NCBI GenBank assembly: GCA_026874595.1
Contig: CM049306.1
Coordinates: 33,186,019-33,250,018 of the forward strand
Origin: Sipunculus nudus
Lineage: Eukaryota > Annelida > Sipuncula > Golfingiida > Sipunculidae
Reading direction: 5' to 3'
Length of the DNA stretch: 64,000 nucleotides
Below the pieces are notes generated by a model, which was not told the origin of the DNA, made no database searches, and saw only the letters and a list, made by a program, of their open reading frames with translations. Below, piece after piece: positions 23,198 to 34,500 of the stretch (its first letter is position 1; each line of letters starts with the position of its first letter). A program made the position numbers and the translations under genes.

Positions 23198-23904
23198 TGA
23201 GGGTGTGTGTGTGTGTGTGTGGAAGGGGGGGGGGGGCACAAGGGCTCCGTCCTCGTCCCCAGGTTTCTACAATAATACTCCTGAAAGAAATTCCTGTTAC
23301 TTTGATGTGAAAATTACACAATGCACACATTGGGAGGTGTAATATCTTGAATAATTAAGATTAAGAGAAATGAATATTTATATATATATAAATGTAATAT
23401 AAATTTATATTATATCTGTGTGTTGGCTTGCATCATTTATCTTGGGAAAATATTTCGTGAAACCTACCCCCCCCCCCCACCCCCCCTAAATTCTGATTCT
23501 GCCCCTGATCCAATTAAAAGGTGATGTGAGTTTATAAAGAAGTGTTTTGTCACTTTTGAAATAAATAGAGTGGCGTATGCTATATGAGGTGAATGAAATT
23601 CTTTAGTTTCTGTAACAGTAACCATAGAACACATTATATAATTTGAGAAACCAGTATATCTACGCTCCATAAACAGCGGTTACGCTATGATTAACTTTTC
23701 GCTGCACTACCTGTGGGTGGAAGGTCAACCAGGAGGTCACGCGCTGTGTTCAGAGCGTACCAGCATATCCAATTCTACTCTTATTTATTTGATATCTAAA
23801 GCAAGAATACATTGAAAAAGTCGGATCACTCCGTTCGGTGGTCAAACTGTTGCGGTGTATTCTTGTTCTTTATCTCTATTCAATGGACCAGCATGGCTAA
23901 TTAT
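22481..23904. other. Intergenic sequence with G/C runs and transposon-end-like words
   Basis: CAGGGGCGTATC followed by a G run (22634-22686), and a C run followed by GATTCTGCCCCTG (23467-23506), look like the two ends of a decayed DNA transposon. The flanking bases do not duplicate, so they may belong to different insertions. A (GT)n tract lies between them. Confidence 0.4.
23142..23220. repeat. (GT)n microsatellite
   Basis: About 78 bases of GT dinucleotides with a few GGGT interruptions, followed by a G run. Open frames across it on both strands are artefacts of the repeat. Confidence 0.95.
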
Positions 23905-24342
23905 TAGGGCTGTGCGATATTATCGATATATCGCGATACAGTGATTCTCATATTGTGTATCGCGATACAGTTTTCAAATATCGACTTTTTTATATTTTGT
24001 TAACGTCTCTCATACTGATATTATTAGTTAAAGTAATGTTTCTATTACAAATTTCGACATGTAAATGAGTTGGGAGTAATAGCGGGAATAAAGTGAAACC
24101 CGAAACCGTGTCTTTAGATGTTTTAAAGGAAACTTTCAAGCACTAGGCGGGCCTCAAATATACCCTAGGTCAATGGTCCATCCTAGAAAATTTGCATATC
24201 TGCTCGATGAAGTATTGGTATAAGAGAAGTATATCGTCGAAATAATTAATCATTCATTATTATCCTCTCCTCACATTTCTGATAACTGCAGGAAGATCAA
24301 GGGTCAACAAAACAGTTTTATCGTTTAAAAACGGCAGCCTTG

Positions 24343-24410
<68 letters not shown>

Positions 24411-24536
24411 CAGAAAACACTTACTAGTATATCTTATAAATATAATACCATGAAAATATCGCAATACGTATTAAAATACGCTACCACATATTGCATTATA
24501 TTTCAATATGAAATTTATAGGCGATACCAAGCCCTG
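23905..24536 (+). mobile_element. hAT-like non-autonomous element 1
   Basis: It begins TAGGGCTGTGCGATAT and ends GCGATACCAAGCCCTG, imperfect inverted repeats of the CAGGG type. Flanking 8-mers are CTAATTAT and CTATTTGT, similar at 6 of 8 positions as expected for an old hAT 8-bp duplication. Repeated TATCGCGATA words fill the left end, and a (TA)n tract lies at 24343-24408. No transposase is encoded. Confidence 0.6.
24343..24408. repeat. (TA)n microsatellite inside hAT-like element
   Basis: About 65 bases of pure TA within the element at 23905-24536. Confidence 0.95.
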
Positions 24537-25246
24537 CTATTTGTACATCTCTTTATTTGATTTCAGATTGTCTCTTGTTAGCCATCAGTTATATTTTTTT
24601 TGTAAAATACTGTACGAGGACTGTTTTAAGGGGCCCAGTCACCTATTAAGCATGTTGAGTTAACACGAAAAATAACGTCTTCCCTTTAAAATAAATCTGT
24701 ACCTGCCAAAATATTGCCTGTTAACGTTTGGTTACTCCTGTAGACGAGTTTTAAAAACAGTGAACCCGGCGCGATCGCAGAAGTCAACAAAAACACAGTG
24801 CGTCGGGCCGTGTGCTGCGCGGAGCCACAACGCGTGCCAAATTGGGGATGCCCTGACTGACTTGGCTCAAAAACTGTAATACATGTTTCCGCTGGCTGAA
24901 ATACCGCGTTTTGCCCCTCTTAATCGGACCTCCGGTCACGCGGCCTTGTTATGGTAAATCCGTGTTTTCCAACGCGCAGGGCTATCTATAACAAGGTGTT
25001 AAACAGTCGTATGCGAGGAAATGAGACTGTGTGCTGGAATGGTTTTGCTGGGAAACTTTTTATAAAGCAAATCTGAACTGAAAGTGTGGAAGAACAGGCA
25101 TAATATTGCTCCTGATTATGTCCCTTTAAGTTTTATGTAAGAAAAATAACTAATTACTAATATTATAGAGAACATGGAACTGGGAGATCTGCCGGTGTCA
25201 CACCGAATACTTTCATTTATTTCACCGTAATTATCGCAAGTGCTGT
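24537..25246. other. Intergenic sequence, no gene recognised
   Basis: It includes a locally GC-richer patch at 24760-24980 with several CpGs. No repeat partner or coding exon was found. Confidence 0.45.
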
Positions 25247-25496
25247 CGGGCACTTTTTTTAAATCAGTGCATGCGGGCGATTTATTGTTTAACCTTTTTT
25301 GAATGTTTCCATAAAAATGTCATAAGATCAGGGAAAAGCATGATAATAACAGAATTTGTTTGCTAAGAGGTAAAAGCACTACATAACATAGAAAATCTCA
25401 TCAAATTGTATTAGTTTATCCTCTTGAAAGGTGAAAATCAAAACAAAAATTTTTGATGGGGGGGGGGGGGGGGGGTGTTAAAATTACGGTGGTCAT
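25247..25496 (+). mobile_element. PIF/Harbinger-like MITE, interior fragment
   Basis: It matches the interior of the copy at 16023 (GGGAAAAGCATGATAATAAC, GAATGTTTCCATAAAAATGT, TATCCTCTTGAAAG), but both terminal repeats are lost or badly degraded. A G run of about 17 has expanded near 25459 in place of a short motif in the other copies. Confidence 0.65.
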
Positions 25497-28148
25497 GCTA
25501 AAACGGCTGGAATCAAGCTGTCCCAGTCAAAAGTGCTGTTTACTTCTTAGATGAATTCATCATGCCTAGATTCCTGTTTGCTTAGTTTTCTTTTGATGAG
25601 CAGGGCATTTGTTTTCATGTTATTGAAATTAGCACACAGAAGAAACCTTGCTGAAGCTATATTAAGCGAATCGCCGAATTCAGCAAGATGTGATCCGGCC
25701 GTTCGCAAGCAAAGTGTCAAGCATTTTATATATTTTATCATAAATTTATATATTATTTTATATAATTTGTATATTAAACTTTTGAAATAATAAAATATCA
25801 TAAAAATACACGATTCTTAAAAAAGAATGTGTTTATTGAGCATAATAAACATAATATGAAAATGGTAATATTTAAAAAAGAAATTTCTTGTAGTAGTGAA
25901 TACAGAATCAGGAATGGATGAATCTGTATGAAATGATTGTATTTTGTGTGGTTTCCTTTTAAGATTATTATAGTATTTAACTAAAAGGTGAAGAAAAAAA
26001 CCTATGTATGTGTGTGTGAGAGAGAGATAGAGAGAGATAATTAAAACAATTTTTTTTAATGAGTGGTCACTTTCACACGAACTAATTTATAGATATATTG
26101 TAGCACCAGTGGCAAAAACTGTTATATCTAACATCAATCCAAAAGTTGTTTTAAATCTCTATTAGACCATTAAAGTAAATATAATTTTAAATCTTGTACA
26201 CTATTCTTTCTTATGGTATACATATGTTTTAAAATTTTCATTAATTTTCATATGCTCTTTGAACATTTTCGTTTTTTTTTAGCGGGCTTATATTAAACAT
26301 CATGGCAATTTTTCTAAAAGTATTTTCTTTATCATGTTTCTATATCTACCTAATTAAAACTGAAATTTGAAAATTTAAAAGTTTTGGATTGTTTATAGGT
26401 ATAAGGATTTTTTTTTGCCAATTGTACCTTCTTTAATATAGAAGACGAAGCGTCATAAGTCGAGATCATATGCATGTACGTACCAATTCTTAACCAGTTG
26501 AATATTTACACTTTATTTCTTTATAACGTGTCACCAACTGGACAGAGAAGAAAAAAATCAATAAACAAGAAACTTTTGGTTAATCAACTTTCAATTTTCG
26601 TAAAATATAAACATGATTGCTCAATTTTATTGAGAGCTGCTCTCCCACCTGTAACTTTTCTGTAATCATGCAATGCACGTATGGACACTAACTTGAATGA
26701 TCCGACCTTATAGGTGCCGCCACCTGTGTTTTCTTCAGGTTATTGTGTTATACGGAGGATCAATCGGATGGGTTCTAATCTTGTTCTCTCCACACATCCA
26801 TATTTTATCACGGCACCGGAAATGTAGTTTCGCGTGTTGCATTTTTTCCTTGCCAGCTTCTCCTATCCGTTCATTATTTTCAACACGACAGATTGCGCTT
26901 TAATATAATAAAGACGAAGCAACACTTAGTATATAAATGACAACAAATACTTCAAACCCTACTTACCACATATTTATTTTTTTAATGCTCTAGGATCAAC
27001 TGACCATCTTGTGGTCCCTGACTTCCTAAGTCTGAGAAAGATTTTTAGGTGCCTTAGGCCCTGATTTATATTAACAATTTTCTGCCTTGGTACACAGTCA
27101 TAGTTGCCGACAGGTGGCGCTGCGATGGCCCTTACGAAAAGACCATGCTAAAACGTGCTAATTTGAGGCGTGACCACAGAGGAGCTCTATGACAAAAAGT
27201 CAGTGCGACCATCGTCAGTTATAATATAGAACTTGAAAAATCCATACCTTTATTTATATAATATCATATTTATTTGTAACTTTTCATATTGAATGTTCAA
27301 ATAATAATTGCTGAGACTATAAAACCCAGTACCATTTCTTTTGTTCAGGTCAGTAATTGGTTAATTAACTGCCCCATTGATAAGCATCATTAAAGAGCCA
27401 AATTTGCTGTGCATAATACCTAAACGATCCAGGTTTGTACAAAATCAGCTTAATTAATCCTAGTCTTTATAGAACACGCCCTGATGATGGTAGTAAAATA
27501 CAGATCACTTTGAAGTCTAATTACTGAAAAAAACGCGTCAGCAATCTCCAGCCAACCAGATGAAAAAGGTGAACTCTGTGGTACAAATGTCCTAAGGCTA
27601 GGCAACTGCACAATAAAACCTACATACAATCATACAGGTCCGTAACTTCGGTATGTTTTGTCACCATAATTAGAATGTTAACATCGTTGCATTTTTTAAC
27701 GGCAAATAATCTAAAATGAAGAAGTCCCATGCATTTTACAATGCTCTACACGTCAGGCGTAAAATTAAGTCGATAAACACTTGTTACAAGACTTAAAAGA
27801 ACATTATTTTTGTACAGAAGCTCTTGATCACGATGCCTTCTGGGCCGTTTATTCAAATATAGTTTATGCCTTGCCCTATATACAGTTCATTCAGTGCTGC
27901 GCCGTATATATGACATCGCCCAACGCCAAATGACTCCCTAAATCCTTTGGTATCAGCCAATCTGGAGTAAACTTTTTTTTTTTGCTTCTGATTAAATGTT
28001 GAAGGCCTCGACAGGCGCTCTATACTAACAACCTTTTTTCAGACAATTGTTATGCATGACACCCGTTGACCCCTCCCTGCAAGAAATTCCTGGTTCCGCG
28101 TCTGCTCGGATTGATAAATGGTGGTCCTTATTCCCCTTACCAGTGGTA
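25497..28148. other. Intergenic sequence, no gene recognised
   Basis: No supported gene. A short GT/GA microsatellite lies near 26008-26039. The phrase CTTTAATATA ... AGACGAAGC occurs near 26432 and again near 26899, so 26430-26930 may be a small element with related ends. GGTGCCGCCACCTGT near 26713 and ACAGGTGGCGCTGCG near 27111 echo the palindrome of family H3. Confidence 0.45.
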
Positions 28149-28275
28149 ATATATTCACAGTGTGGCTTTAGGGTTTATATTCACAGTGTGGCTTAAGGTT
28201 TTATATTCACAGTGTGGCTTAAGGTTTTCCATTAACACTGGGGCTTAAGGTTTTGTATTCACAGTGTGCCTTGTT
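28149..28275 (+). repeat. 26-bp minisatellite, left part
   Basis: About five units of ATTCACAGTGTGGCTTAAGG plus TTTTAT. The array resumes at 29372 after an inserted element. Confidence 0.9.
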
Positions 28276-28278
28276 TTT

Positions 28279-29363
28279 AGCTCAGCTGACTGTAAGTCAT
28301 CTGAGCTATAGCGATCACCCTTTGTCCGTCGGTCCGTTAACAGGGCACAAATCGTAACCACTGGACCTGGGATCTTCTAACTTGACATCCAGCGAGGTCC
28401 ATGAAAATTCTCCTTGAAAACCTGGAATTAGGTCCCTGTTACCCATATTGTTCGAGCTATGGGGCTCCGAAGTAACCCCCCCCCCCAAAGAATAATGGAA
28501 AATTTGATACAAAAGCTCAAGTATTTGAACAACTAATGCATTGATCACCATAATTCTTTGCATAGATATTGATTATGGAGTGTTTCATAAGCTCTGCAGA
28601 CTGATGGCGCTACTCGTATTTTTTTATATTTTTTTTACGATTTTTTTTCCCTCTATATATGAGACCTTAAAAGATGCGGTCATCTGTTAACAGGGCACAA
28701 ATCATAACAACTGGACCTATGATCTTCTCTCTTAATATGCAGGGAGGTCCATGAAAATCTCCTTGGAAACCTAAAATTAGATCTCTGTTACCAGTATCCT
28801 CTGAGTTATGGGGCTCGATCAGTAGACCCCAAAGAATAACTTAAAATTTGATACAAAAGCTCTAGTATCTCAACAAATTGTGCATTGATTGCCATGATTC
28901 TTTGCATGCATTTTCATCATGGAGTGTTTCATCAGTTCTTGCAGACTGGTAGAGTCACCTGGGTTTTTCCCCCCAATTTTTATGCATTTTCTCTCTATTT
29001 TTGAGACCTTCAAAGATGCGGCCGTCTGTTATCAGGGCAGAGAGGTCAAGGAAAAATATCCTTGGAAACCTGACAATAGGTCTCTGTTACCCATATTTTC
29101 TGAGCTATGGGGCTTATTAGCATCCCTAGCATAATTGAAAATTTGATACCATAGCAGGGCACAAATTATTACCATTGGACCTAGAATCTTCTAACTTAAA
29201 ATCCAGGGACGTCCATGAGAAAGTCTCCTTGGAAACATGAAATTAGGTCTCTGTTGCCCATAATCTTTGAGCAATGGGGCTTATAAGCACACCCCAGAAT
29301 ATTTGAAAATTTTAGACCAAAAGAGAGCACAAATGATAACCATTGGACTAAGAATCTTCTCAC
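28279..29363 (+). mobile_element. Tandem-core element with H1 hairpin, copy b
   Basis: It starts with the hairpin AGCTCAGCTGACT / AGTCATCTGAGCT (28279-28307), then a GTCCGTCGGTCCG stretch. Tandem cores follow, marked by CAGGGC(A)CAAAT at 28341, 28691, 29033 and 29155: a ~350-bp period with later units deleted. The core differs from that of copies a and c, so the same hairpin end has been combined with a different core. It sits inside the 26-bp minisatellite. It is non-coding. Confidence 0.7.
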
Positions 29364-29371
29364 TATGCTTC

Positions 29372-29790
29372 CTCAAAAGTGTGGCTTAAGGTTTTATGTT
29401 CACAGAATGGGTTAAGGATTTATATTTACATTGTGGCTTAAAGTTTTATATTCAAAGTTTGGCTTAAGGTTTTATATTCAAAGTGTGGCTTAAGGTTTTA
29501 TATTCCCAGTGTGGCTTAAGGTTTTATGTTACCAATATGGCTTAAGTTTTTATGTTCACAGTGTGGCTTTAGGTTTATTTATTCACAGTGTGGCTCAAGG
29601 TTTTATGATCACAGTGTGGCTTAAGGTTTTATATTCACAGTGTGGCTTAAGGTTCTATGTTCAAAGTGTGGCTTAAAGTTTTATCTTCACCGTGTGGCTT
29701 AAGGTTTTATATTCACAGTGTGGCTTAGTAGTATATATCACCGTATGGCATAAGGTTTTATGTTCACAGTGTGGCTTATAGTTATATTAT
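29372..29790 (+). repeat. 26-bp minisatellite, right part
   Basis: About 15 units of the TTCACAGTGTGGCTTAAGGT type, with single-base variants and a few length changes. The sequence is strongly GT-rich on the + strand. Confidence 0.9.
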
Positions 29791-29924
29791 AGTCACTGTG
29801 TGGGTGTTGGGATGAAATACTCGTGTGGCTTGTGGTGATATAATAGTAACATTTTTTTTATGGCGGTGTCCTGTTTAACGTGTGATTTGTGAAAAATAAG
29901 TGTGGTTTATCTTTGCTGTGGTTT

Positions 29925-31010
29925 ATGGTAATGTTCAGAGTGTGTTGGAGTTATGTTCACAATGTGTTGTGGTAATATCCAGAATGTTGTGGGAATGTTC
30001 AGTGTGCTGTGGTTATGTTCACAGTGTATAGTGTTTTGTGGTTATGTGCAGGTATGCTCCAGAGGCAGCAGAAATTTTGCTGATTTTCCCGCTGCCTGCT
30101 TTGACCGTTTATGATGCACTTAAACACCAGGTAGTGCACATGGGTTGTCTGGTGAAAAAACTGCTGATGTGACTAGCAGCCAACCAAATGCAAGGTAACA
30201 AACACTCTACAGGCATCAGGCTCCGCCCAGAAACCATTTATGGGGCCATTCTCTCCGAGCCTGTGGCCTGTTCAAATGGTCGCCGGGGCAATGAGCCATC
30301 ACTGAAAGCGAAATGAACAACATTGGCTTGGTGTATTCCTCCCTGGCTGGTGAACTGTTTTGTCTTCCAGCACAGGATCTCATCTGATATCACAAAGATA
30401 GAGTGCTCCCCTCTGGTGAAGAGATTCAGGATACAAGGTCAAAACAAACAGCGCTTACGATTTAGGTGGATGGCCAATGGGTAAAGCGCTGTGTAAAGAG
30501 TGTAATGTTCAGGGTGTTGTGGTAATGTTTACAGTGTACAGTGTGTGGTGGTAATGTACAGTTTGTTGTGGTAATGTTTACAGTGTACAGTGTGTGGTGG
30601 TAATGTACAGTTTGTTGTGGTAATGTTTACAGTGTACAGTGTGTGGTGGTAATGTACAGATTGTTGTGGTAATGTTCAGTGTGTAGTGTGTTGTGGTAAT
30701 GTACAGGGTGTTGTGGTAATGTTTAAAGTGTGTTGTGGTAATGTTTACAGTGTACAGTGTGTGGTGGTAATGTACAGTTTGTTGTGGTAATGTTCACAGT
30801 GTACAGTGTGTGTTGGTAATGTACAGCGTGTTGTAGTAATGATCACAGTGTACAGTGTGGTGTGGTAATGTACAGTTTGTTGTAGTAATATTTAGTGTGT
30901 TGTGGTAACGTTTACAGTGTGTTGTTGTAATGTTCACAGAGTACGGTGTTGTGGTAATGTTCAGTGTCTGGCACTAGTGGTCAGAAATGTTCACAGTGTA
31001 GTGTTGTTGT
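29925..31010 (+). repeat. GT-rich minisatellite (GTTGTGGTAATGTTCACAGT type)
   Basis: Irregular tandem units made of TGTTGTGGTAATGT, TTCACAGTGT and ACAGTGTGTGGTGGTAATGT, with a higher-order unit of about 59 bp near 30524-30660. A 9-bp-TSD transposon interrupts it at 30053-30504. Decayed variants (GTGTCTGGCACTAGT, GTTTGTGGCTTAAGTAGT) trail to about 31210. Confidence 0.9.
30053..30504 (+). mobile_element. 9-bp-TSD DNA transposon, copy 3 (internally deleted)
   Basis: The 452-bp relative of 21786-22471 is in the same direction. It starts TATGCTCCAGAGGCAG and ends AAAGAGTGTA. Flanks are ATGTGCAGG and ATGTTCAGG, a 9-bp duplication with one change. It has lost about 230 bp of interior and is more diverged than copies 1 and 2, so it is probably older or of another subfamily. 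Confidence 0.82.
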
Positions 31011-31505
31011 AATGTTCACAGTGTCTGGCACTAGTAGTCGGATATGGCTTGTGGTGGTGGTGAAAGAGCACAGTGTGTGGCTGGTGTAACTGAAAGAGTG
31101 GATGGCATCTGGTGTTATGCCACTTATGGTCATAATGTGGCATTTATAATGGTGTTCAGTGTTTGGCTTGCTGTGGAATGGACGTTTGTGGCTTAAGTAG
31201 TGTTTGTGGCTTAAGTAGTCTTGCCATGCACTGTCTGGTCTGTGCTGGTGCAATGGTCCCCGTCTGTGGCTTTAGCTGGCATAGAAGTCAAGAGATTTTC
31301 TTGGTCAGTGACTTATGTAGATCAGTGTGGGACCCTGGTTAACTCAAAGAGTTGTCTCCACCTGTATATTATGTTGATCTGTAATTAATAACTTGAGTCA
31401 TAATCAGGAGACCAAATTTTCATGTAGGTTAAAGGTTGTTTCAATAATTGGACCACATAACTCAGGAATATTAATCAACTTCATGCAGTCAAGGGAGTCA
31501 AGGGT

Positions 31506-31560
31506 AAGCTGGGTGGTCACACTGGAGCAGCTGCGATCAAAATTCAAATCCCATTACAGT
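31506..31560 (+). mobile_element. Possible tRNA-like SINE fragment
   Basis: AGCTGGGTGGTCACACTGGA resembles a box A region and AAATTCAAATCCCATTAC resembles box B. Spacing is tRNA-like, but the stem arms do not pair well. Confidence 0.25.
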
Positions 31561-34500
31561 TTGTTGGGACATGTTTTGGTCCTGAATGTTTAGCCTTAGT
31601 GCAGGTGTGTGCCAAACGTAATACTGGGGCTTGCTAATGGGAAAATATGTTGATCAATTAATGACTTAAGACAAATTTCTCACAAAATATTTTTTTGAAC
31701 AAGTAGGTCTGTAAAATATTAAAATCAATTTGTGTATGTTAAATTTACTGAAATATCTGTGCCTGTCAGAATTTCATTTGCCTTAAAATATATTGACAGA
31801 CTTTCACCACCATTTTGGTTTGGTTTCTGGCATTTTAGGGTAATAAAGAAACACAGAAGACCATGTAAACAAGCAACATTTATGTAGTAACCTTCCATGG
31901 TATACATATCATAACAACAAGTATACAAGCTTTGCTCATGTACTTAAATTCTTGTACCAAAGTCCTGTGGAACAATTCACAGATATTTATCTCATTACGG
32001 GACCCAAAATCACACTGAATGTGACCACAAGTCTTTCAGCCACTGGGCCACAAGGGCTTTCAAACCAAATGTTCAGCATACCTTTTACCCTTAAGTTTTA
32101 TTGTATTCAAACACTTATTAACAAATTACAAAAAAATATAATTAACCACAAGCAGCAACAAGCAATAACTCAACATTCTATGCTACACTGAACAAATAAA
32201 GTAAGTAAAAACCTTTAAATTAGCAACTTTAATCTAGATTTTGAACATTCAACATTACAAGCCATATCAATGATACTTGATACTTGCTCCTGCTTCAACT
32301 GTTTTTATGGCACTTAATAACACAAAATATGCTTCATGGCACTAACGGACAAAATATACTGGAATAGTTTAGAAATTGTTTCAATAATGTTAAAGAAATA
32401 TCCAAGTTGAAACTGATATAACAGATCAGTTTCAGATTTCTAGAGAAAACTAAGTATTTATATACATAACTGTTAATCATATAATTTAAATACTTTCTAT
32501 AAATGAAAGGTAACAGGAGATTTGCACTGATTTTTACAAAAGTTGGTGCAATTTCATTGCAGTTATGAAATTGCAGTTAGAGTCTTCTGTTTGGATTAAA
32601 AAAAGAATGCCTTAAATGACCCATTTTGTTCTTCAGCCAATCAGAAGGCATGACACAAGATGCACCAACCTATGCAAAATATCTGTGCAAAATACCATTA
32701 CCAAAGCATTTAAGCTAGCAACATTAATAGTATTTGAAAGGTGAGAGTGGCTAAAAGACTTTGGTCAACAAGTCATGACAGCTGTTTTTGTAACAGCCCG
32801 CAGCTGCAAGGCGGAGAACAAACTGATATTTCACGTAAGCAGTCGCTGGTGGGTTGGCTAACACATTGAAGACAGTGCAACAACCCATGAAACAGTATTA
32901 CAAGCTGGCCGTGAAGACGACTCTTCATAAAGACAGTCAAACAGCAATAGAAAAAGCAGAGTGTACAGCTACAAAAATAATCTGCCAATCTGAGTACAAT
33001 TCTGCATAAGAGGACGGCATTCTACCTTCTCCATCAATGCTTTTGTGTGGAAACAAAGACCACACTAGTTCATTTAGTAAATGAAAACTTTGTACTCTGT
33101 TTTGTATGTATGTACAGATCCCAGCTGCTTAAAGGTGTTGATTTACCGAGGCCGACTGACAGTAGATTTGAGTTATCAAAAGCAGAATTAAACGTCGGTT
33201 TAAAACCTGAAGGTGCTTCCTATAATCACAACACAGACAGCACATCATGTGACAGTCCCTGAAGCTCAAGCACTTCTTTAAGGGTATACACTACAGCCCA
33301 GCAGCAAAGGCCTAAAGTTTCTCAGTGCCTGGCATGCTAGCATGACAGCGCAGAATATTTGTATGTACAAGTCCCAGTGGTGACGACTGCCGTTGATGCC
33401 TGGTCCAGACAGTTAACTGTTAGTAAAAGCTTTCATCTTGAACATTCACAGGATGTAATATCACTTTGCTCTTTAGTAAGTGCTGATTTACCTATTAGCT
33501 GTCACACTGATGTTCACATGCACGTCAAGTGTACAACAAACACACCCAGTGAATCAAAAACATGTAACCAACCAACAGCCACTGCACAACTTTACTCATC
33601 TGTTTGTAAGGGATGCCTCAGTTTACACTTTCCCCAAAACCCTAATCAAAGAGACTACCTGACTGTGCTGTATTCATGTGACACTTTATCTCACATTAGA
33701 AACAAAGCACCTAAGGTTGCACAGTTTGAACTATATACTTTAATGTAAAATGCAGTTTCAAGCATGTATATGTAACTCAGAAATTCTCAGTTGCAGAGAC
33801 CAAAGGAATATACATGTTTAGAATAGATATTTCTATTCAAACTTAATGCATGAATTCTTCAGATGTGAATGGTGTTCAGAAGGTTTGATTCTAATATTAT
33901 CTAATTAAAATTGCTCAGACAAAGGTAGTACAGTGATTGTACATAAAATGATACAAGTTGTCCTCTGATTCAAATCCTTCTATTTCAGGATACCTTAGAA
34001 ATGTGTTCTTCACTTTGAGATGACCATAGCACATGAAAATTTCATTGCATCATTTGCTAATCACTTAAAATTTCTGAATTCTGCAACAGTGCTTGTGTGT
34101 TTATTGGCTCTGAGATATATTAGGTGAAACATTCAGGATCCACTCAAGGAATCACCAATTGCTTCAAATTACAATTCTGTTGTAGCAGTGGGTGTTCATT
34201 CACTTTAAGATGACTATGAACTATTCAAACTCCATAACAGAAATCACTGATTACTGAAAAATTCCAATCCATTTGTTGTACTTGGTGTGTATTCACTTCA
34301 AGATGACAGTGAAAAATTCTGTCACTGCATGATAATTGATAAATTTGTCTCGTTTTACAAACCTGATGTCAGACATGCCTTAAACACTCTGGACCTGTGC
34401 AGTTTGTTACCCATACAGCAGTATTAATTACACACTTTTGTCTCAAAGGCACAATGGATCAGTTAGTACAAAATACAAACAGTGTGCAAAACTACATTGA

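Noticed and set aside
23059-23342. Cys/Val-rich and His/Thr-rich peptides
   Set aside because: Direct translations of the (GT)n tract on each strand.
30981-31253. 90-codon minus-strand His/Thr-rich open frame
   Set aside because: It is a translation of the decayed GT-rich minisatellite.
33359-33748. 129-codon open frame on the + strand
   Set aside because: No domain, no splice context, and it is opposite the probable receptor 3' region; length is plausible by chance in 64 kb.
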